In this document: positions 14,684 through 18,717 of the stretch, piece after piece
Numbering within the stretch: position 1 is the stretch's first letter
Layout: each line of letters opens with the position of its first letter
Made by a program: the position numbers and the translations under genes
From: JAUHWL01 sp964416385
GTDB lineage: Bacteria > Bacteroidota > Bacteroidia > Flavobacteriales > Schleiferiaceae
Length of the DNA: 18,717 nucleotides
Assembly (NCBI GenBank): GCA_964416385.1
Contig: CAYQDW010000049.1
Span: 1 to 18,717, forward strand
Direction: 5' to 3'
The notes under the pieces: model-generated
Seen by the model: only the letters and a program-made list of their open reading frames with translations
Told to the model about the DNA's origin: nothing
Databases searched by the model: none

Positions 14684-16690
14684 CTACTTGTAGCTGCGGG
14701 TTACTAGTTTCACATTTTCAAATACGAGATCTTCTTTATGAAGTTTGCTCAATCCTGGATCGCCATTTACATGCTCCCAAGCGGCAACATAAGCATATTC
14801 ATCATCTCTGCGTGTAGCTTCGCCTTCTTCCGTTTGGTATTCTTCGCGGAAATGGCCGCCACAACTTTCATTGCGATCTAAGGCATCAATACACATCAGC
14901 TCACCCAATTCCATAAAGTCTGCCACGCGCATGGCTTTTTCTAGCTCTTGGTTAACGCCATCGGCATTGCCAGGCACTTTAACCTCCTTATAAAATGTTT
15001 CGCGTAGTTTGCGTATATCGGCGATTGCCTCTTTCAGGCCTTGTTCGCTACGGCTCATGCCGCACTTATCCCACATAATTTTACCAAGCTCTCTGTGAAA
15101 TGAATCTACAGACTTGGTTCCGTTGTTAGAGATAAAGCTCGAGATTTTAGCGCGTACTGCGTTTTCTGCCGCTTCAAACTCTGGTAAATCTGTAGAAATT
15201 GATCCAGTGCGGATGTCATCAGCCAGATAATCGCCCACTGTATAAGGAATGACGAAATAACCATCTGCAAGGCCTTGCATCAATGCAGAAGCTCCAAGAC
15301 GGTTGGCACCGTGATCACTAAAGTTGGCTTCACCAAGCGCAAAACAACCCGGCACGGTAGTCATCAGGTTATAATCTACCCACAATCCGCCCATGGTATA
15401 GTGTACGGCAGGGTAAATCATCATTGGTTCTTTGTATGGGTTGCTTGCCGTGATTTTTTCATACATCTGGAAAAGGTTGCCATATTTGGCCTCAACCACC
15501 TTTTCGCCAAGAGCACGTACCTGTTCTTTGGTAGGATTGTGAATACCCTGTAGGTGCGCCTGCTCTTTACCATAACGCATTATGGCGGCAGCAAAATCAA
15601 GGTAAACAGCTTCTCCTGTTTTATTTACACCGTGGCCAGCATCACAGCGCTCTTTGGCTGCACGCGATGCTACGTCTCGTGGCACCAAGTTTCCGAAACT
15701 CGGGTATCTACGCTCTAGGTAATAGTCGCGGTCTTCTTCTTTTAAGTCGTTAGGATGCAGCTTTCCAGCGCGGATTGCCTCCGCATCTTCTTTCTTTTTG
15801 GGCACCCAAATGCGGCCGTCATTACGCAAACTCTCACTCATTAAAGTAAGCTTACTTTGGTATTGACCAGAAACCGGAATACACGTTGGATGTATTTGTG
15901 TAAAACACGGGTTGGCCATTAAGGCGCCCTTTTTATGTGCTTTCCATGCGGCAGTTACATTGCTACCCATGGCGTTTGTTGACAAGAAAAACACATTTCC
16001 ATAGCCTCCAGAGCAAAGCAATACAGCATGTGCACTGTGGCGCTCTAGTTCTCCTGTTACCAAATCTCTGGCAATGATGCCGCGTGCTTTACCGTCAACA
16101 ACCACAAGGTCTTCCATTTCGTGGCGGCTGTACATCTGCACCTTGCCTTTGGCAATTTGGCGGTTTAATGCAGAATAAGCGCCCAATAACAGCTGCTGGC
16201 CTGTTTGTCCTTTGGCATAAAAAGTTCTACTTACTTGCACACCACCAAAAGAGCGGTTATCTAATAGCCCGCCATAATCACGTGCAAAAGGCACGCCTTG
16301 AGCAACACATTGGTCAATGATACTTGGAGAAACCTCTGCAAGTCTGTATACATTGGCTTCGCGGCTGCGATAGTCACCACCTTTAACAGTGTCATAGAAT
16401 AATCTGAACACAGAGTCACCATCATTCTGATAGTTCTTAGCAGCATTTATTCCGCCTTGCGCGGCAATACTATGGGCACGTCTAGGGCTGTCTTGAAAAC
16501 AAAATGCTTTTACATTATACCCAAGCTCTGCTAAAGAAGCGGCTGCAGATGCGCCTGCAAGACCCGTTCCAACCACTATAACATCTATTCTGCGTTTGTT
16601 GGCTGGGCTAACCAGGCGTATGTGGCCTTTGTGGTTTTCCCATTTACTCTCTATTGGTCCTGAAGGTATTTTAGCGTCTAATTTTATCAT
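14684..16690 (-). CDS. sdhA: succinate dehydrogenase/fumarate reductase flavoprotein subunit
   Basis: A 668-residue catalytic flavoprotein that oxidises succinate to fumarate in the TCA cycle (or the reverse) on the cytoplasmic face. The FAD-binding dinucleotide motif is GTGLAGASAAASLAELGYNV (41-60). His73 in RRAHSIAAQGGIN is the expected covalent FAD attachment. Substrate-site residues are His267 (QIHPT), Arg338 (LVPRDVASRA, the usual proton-shuttle Arg), His430 (PAVHYTMGG) and Arg464 (GANRLGASAL). The length, longer than the roughly 590-residue E. coli SdhA, fits the type found with one-subunit anchors. It follows sdhC by 14 bases and precedes sdhB by 48 bases. The direction of reaction in vivo cannot be told from sequence; succinate oxidation is the likely one beside a menaquinone-type anchor in an aerobe (inference). 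Confidence 0.97.
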   Translation of the reverse strand: MIKLDAKIPSGPIESKWENHKGHIRLVSPANKRRIDVIVVGTGLAGASAAASLAELGYNVKAFCFQDSPRRAHSIAAQGGINAAKNYQNDGDSVFRLFYDTVKGGDYRSREANVYRLAEVSPSIIDQCVAQGVPFARDYGGLLDNRSFGGVQVSRTFYAKGQTGQQLLLGAYSALNRQIAKGKVQMYSRHEMEDLVVVDGKARGIIARDLVTGELERHSAHAVLLCSGGYGNVFFLSTNAMGSNVTAAWKAHKKGALMANPCFTQIHPTCIPVSGQYQSKLTLMSESLRNDGRIWVPKKKEDAEAIRAGKLHPNDLKEEDRDYYLERRYPSFGNLVPRDVASRAAKERCDAGHGVNKTGEAVYLDFAAAIMRYGKEQAHLQGIHNPTKEQVRALGEKVVEAKYGNLFQMYEKITASNPYKEPMMIYPAVHYTMGGLWVDYNLMTTVPGCFALGEANFSDHGANRLGASALMQGLADGYFVIPYTVGDYLADDIRTGSISTDLPEFEAAENAVRAKISSFISNNGTKSVDSFHRELGKIMWDKCGMSRSEQGLKEAIADIRKLRETFYKEVKVPGNADGVNQELEKAMRVADFMELGELMCIDALDRNESCGGHFREEYQTEEGEATRRDDEYAYVAAWEHVNGDPGLSKLHKEDLVFENVKLVTRSYK

Positions 16691-16704
16691 GGGAAGTACT
16701 TGAT

Positions 16705-17367
16705 TTAGTGGTGAGTAAAGTGATGAAAAAGCGCAATGAAGATAAAGCCTGCAGGAATAGCAATGGCGTAAATCTTACCGACTTGTTGAATTATTGGGGT
16801 GTATTTAGGATGGCGCCAGCCCATGCTTTGAAAAGCAGACTGAAACCCGTGTAACAAATGCAATGAAAGAAACACAAAGGTGATCACATAAACGGCTACC
16901 CGCCATATATCGCCAAACTTGTGAACCATTTCTTCATAATAACGCGTGGGGTTAGGCGTATTCATTTGAATGTACTTATAATTCATCTCTGGCGCCCAAA
17001 AGTCCCACAAGTGCACGGCTAAAAAGCCCAGTATAAAAAGCCCACTGAACAGCATGTTACGGCTTACCCAGCTGGCATTGGCCTCGCCCTTATTCATGGC
17101 ATACTTGGTGGGGCGGGCACTTCTGTTTTGGGCCTCGAGTACAAAACCCATGGTAAAATGAAAAACAACACCAAACATAAGTATGGGTTGCAACACAAAT
17201 TGCACCACGGGGTTGGTACCCATAAAGTGGCTTATTTCATTAAATGTTTCTTCTCCAAACACTGAAGAAAAATTGATCACAAAGTGCTGCAGCAAGAATA
17301 CAAGCAAGAAAAGTGCAGACAATGACATAGCTATTTTACGCGCTATGGATGTTTTAATTACTGACAT
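16705..17367 (-). CDS. sdhC: succinate dehydrogenase cytochrome b subunit (type B, single anchor)
   Basis: A 220-residue integral membrane protein anchoring SdhAB and exchanging electrons with quinone. About five transmembrane helices are visible near residues 13-33, 54-77, 104-121, 154-174 and 197-216. Histidines positioned as haem b ligands include His28 (LLQHF), His70 (VVFHFTMG), His119 (AVHLWDF) and His170/His173 (LSLHLLHGF), which fits a di-haem type B anchor (TIGR02046-like) as in Wolinella fumarate reductase. No separate sdhD gene is present and none is expected for this type. First gene of the operon, with an exact -7 promoter match upstream. The His-rich C-terminal tail (LFHHFTHH) is notable but its meaning is unknown. 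Confidence 0.94.
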   Translation of the reverse strand: MSVIKTSIARKIAMSLSALFLLVFLLQHFVINFSSVFGEETFNEISHFMGTNPVVQFVLQPILMFGVVFHFTMGFVLEAQNRSARPTKYAMNKGEANASWVSRNMLFSGLFILGFLAVHLWDFWAPEMNYKYIQMNTPNPTRYYEEMVHKFGDIWRVAVYVITFVFLSLHLLHGFQSAFQSMGWRHPKYTPIIQQVGKIYAIAIPAGFIFIALFHHFTHH

Positions 17368-17411
17368 ACGGATTAGCTGAAATTAAACAGTTACAATATC
17401 TTAGGGGCCAG

Positions 17412-17444
17412 CAAAAATAAACTGAAATCATTCGCTATTAGAAA
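17412..17444 (-). promoter_or_regulatory. predicted promoter of sdhCAB
   Basis: On the minus strand TATTTTTG (17419-17412) matches TAnnTTTG exactly. TTTC (17444-17441), one base off TTTG, lies 21 bases upstream. The sdhC ATG at 17367 is 44 bases downstream of the -7 box, leaving a leader of roughly 40 bases. The 111-base interval between sdhC and the divergent peptidase gene has no clear plus-strand -7 match. Confidence 0.5.
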
Positions 17445-17478
17445 CGATTTTTATTTAGAACTGTTCAAAATTAATTCT

Positions 17479-18717
17479 ATGCGCTATCAGCAACTCCCCA
17501 AAGAAATCTTCATCAACAACAGAGAACGCTTTGTAAAGCACCTCAAGCCAAGAAGCCTTGCAGTTTTTAACTCAAATGATATTTTTCCCACTTCGGGAGA
17601 TGGCACCCTACCCTTTAAGCAAAGTGCTGATATTTTTCACCTAAGCGGCATAGATCAAGAAGAGAGCATCCTTGTGATTTTTCCTGATGCCTACAAAGCT
17701 GAGCACCGCGAAATGCTCTTTTTAAAAGAAACCAATGATCATATCGCCATTTGGGAAGGTGCCAAACTCTCTAAGCAACAAGCCTTTGAGGTAAGCGGCA
17801 TTAAAAACGTTTTCTGGCTTACAGATTTTGAGCGCATTTTTAAAGAGGTTATGAGCCATGCAGAGTGCGCTTATTTAAATACCAATGAACACCTGCGCGC
17901 CACCATAGAGGTTGAAACCCGAGAGGCAAGGTTTGTAAAATGGTGCAAAGAGCACTACCCATTGCATGAGTATGAGCGCGCAGCACCCATTATGCACCAA
18001 ATACGCGCCATAAAAAATGAGCATGAAATAGCTGTGATGCAAAAAGCGGCTGACATCACCACTAAAGGCTATGACCGCATCTTAAAATTTATGAAGCCCG
18101 GCGTGTGGGAATATGAATTAGAAGCCGAGTTCATGCACGAGTTTTTGATGAATCGCAGTCGCGGATTTGCCTATACGCCTATTATTGGTGGCGGATTTAA
18201 CGCTTGCGTGCTTCATTACATAGAGAATAACGACCAATGCCAAGATGGCGATTTAGTGCTGTTTGATGTTGGTGCCGAATACGCCAACTATGCCTGTGAT
18301 GTTACCCGCTGTTTTCCGGTAAACGGGAAATTCACTGAGCGCCAAAAGGAGATTTACAATGCCGTATTACGTGTAAAGCGTGGTGCCGAAAAGCTACTTT
18401 ACGTGGGCAATAATCTGGTAGATTACCACAAAGGCGTGGGCGAACTCATGACCAAAGAGCTGGTAGATCTCAAACTCATAACCATAGATGATGTGAAGAA
18501 CGAGGACCCCAATTGGCCAGCCTATAAAAAATACTTTATGCATGGCACCAGCCATTATTTAGGCATTGACGTGCATGATGTTGGCCTTTGGACGGGCAAA
18601 ATTGAAGAAGGCATGGTATTTACCTGCGAACCGGGCATATACATTCCAGAAGAAAAATTGGGCATACGCATTGAAGATGATCTCGTTGTTACTAAAAACG
18701 GGTTAATCAATTTGACT
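17479..18717 (+). CDS. pepP: Xaa-Pro aminopeptidase (aminopeptidase P), 3'-truncated by window edge
   Basis: An open frame from ATG 17479 to the window end (413 residues, no stop reached), so the gene is cut by the window and not broken. Residues about 5-140 are an aminopeptidase P N-terminal domain (FKQSADIFHLSGIDQEES). From about 175 the 'pita-bread' M24 metallopeptidase domain follows. The five metal ligands of E. coli PepP all have counterparts: Asp263 (LFDVGAEY), Asp274 (YACDVTR), His359 (MHGTSHYLGIDVHD), Glu384 (FTCEPGIYIP) and Glu399 (GIRIEDDLVV), with His366 as the further active-site His. The enzyme removes an N-terminal residue preceding proline, using two Mn ions, in the cytoplasm. 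It is divergent from sdhC. Family length suggests only a short C-terminal piece is missing. Confidence 0.93.
   Translation, partial: MRYQQLPKEIFINNRERFVKHLKPRSLAVFNSNDIFPTSGDGTLPFKQSADIFHLSGIDQEESILVIFPDAYKAEHREMLFLKETNDHIAIWEGAKLSKQQAFEVSGIKNVFWLTDFERIFKEVMSHAECAYLNTNEHLRATIEVETREARFVKWCKEHYPLHEYERAAPIMHQIRAIKNEHEIAVMQKAADITTKGYDRILKFMKPGVWEYELEAEFMHEFLMNRSRGFAYTPIIGGGFNACVLHYIENNDQCQDGDLVLFDVGAEYANYACDVTRCFPVNGKFTERQKEIYNAVLRVKRGAEKLLYVGNNLVDYHKGVGELMTKELVDLKLITIDDVKNEDPNWPAYKKYFMHGTSHYLGIDVHDVGLWTGKIEEGMVFTCEPGIYIPEEKLGIRIEDDLVVTKNGLINLT

Noticed and set aside
17386..17465. Inverted repeat AACAGTT/AACTGTT flanking the sdhC-pepP promoter region
   Set aside because: Seven-base arms 66 bases apart are expected by chance, and no second copy supports an operator.
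1..18717. CRISPR arrays, tRNA/rRNA genes, insertion sequences, integrases and defence systems
   Set aside because: No tandem direct repeats, cloverleaf-like genes, transposase or integrase proteins, or recognised defence proteins were seen in any frame read.

Overview
This is an ordinary-looking stretch of chromosome from a member of the Bacteroidota, most likely the Flavobacteriia (inference). The evidence is several protein types typical of that phylum: a fused alpha/beta 2-oxoacid dehydrogenase E1, a succinate dehydrogenase in the order sdhC-sdhA-sdhB with a single five-helix membrane anchor, DUF3078 and DUF2147 proteins, and outer-membrane beta-barrels with short signal peptides ending in AQ. 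Four intergenic regions carry near or exact matches to the Bacteroidota promoter pattern (TTG or TTTG, 17-23 bases, TAnnTTTG), and Shine-Dalgarno sequences are not evident. No rRNA, tRNA, CRISPR array, insertion sequence, integrase or phage gene was seen.

Layout. Bases 1-115 may hold the 3' tail of an unidentified gene. Bases 200-5177 hold an outer-membrane beta-barrel (+), a bidirectional terminator, a minus-strand pair (lipoprotein then DUF2147 protein), a long exported protein of unknown function (-), and a di-heme cytochrome c peroxidase lipoprotein (+). Bases 5167-8557 hold a phospholipid-type acyltransferase (-), a crotonase-fold enoyl-CoA hydratase/isomerase (+), a DUF3078 outer-membrane protein (+) and a DUF2461 protein (-). 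Bases 8708-12476 hold an unrecognised beta-barrel (+), the E1 alpha/beta fusion (+) and a YkuK-type RNase H-fold protein (-). Bases 12661-17367 are all minus strand: a methionine/kynurenine-type aminotransferase lying downstream of the sdhCAB operon and separated from it by a strong terminator. Divergent from sdhC is a Xaa-Pro aminopeptidase cut off by the window end.

The genes do not form one system. The theme is central carbon and energy metabolism (succinate dehydrogenase, 2-oxoacid dehydrogenase E1, crotonase, aminotransferase) interleaved with envelope proteins. Strand changes are frequent, so most genes are probably transcribed singly or in pairs. I found no convincing undescribed system. 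The items most worth a second look are the 481-residue exported protein whose C-terminus resembles a TonB C-terminal domain, the crotonase that lacks one of the two usual catalytic glutamates, and a 35-bp interrupted palindrome in an otherwise unexplained gap at 12477-12660.
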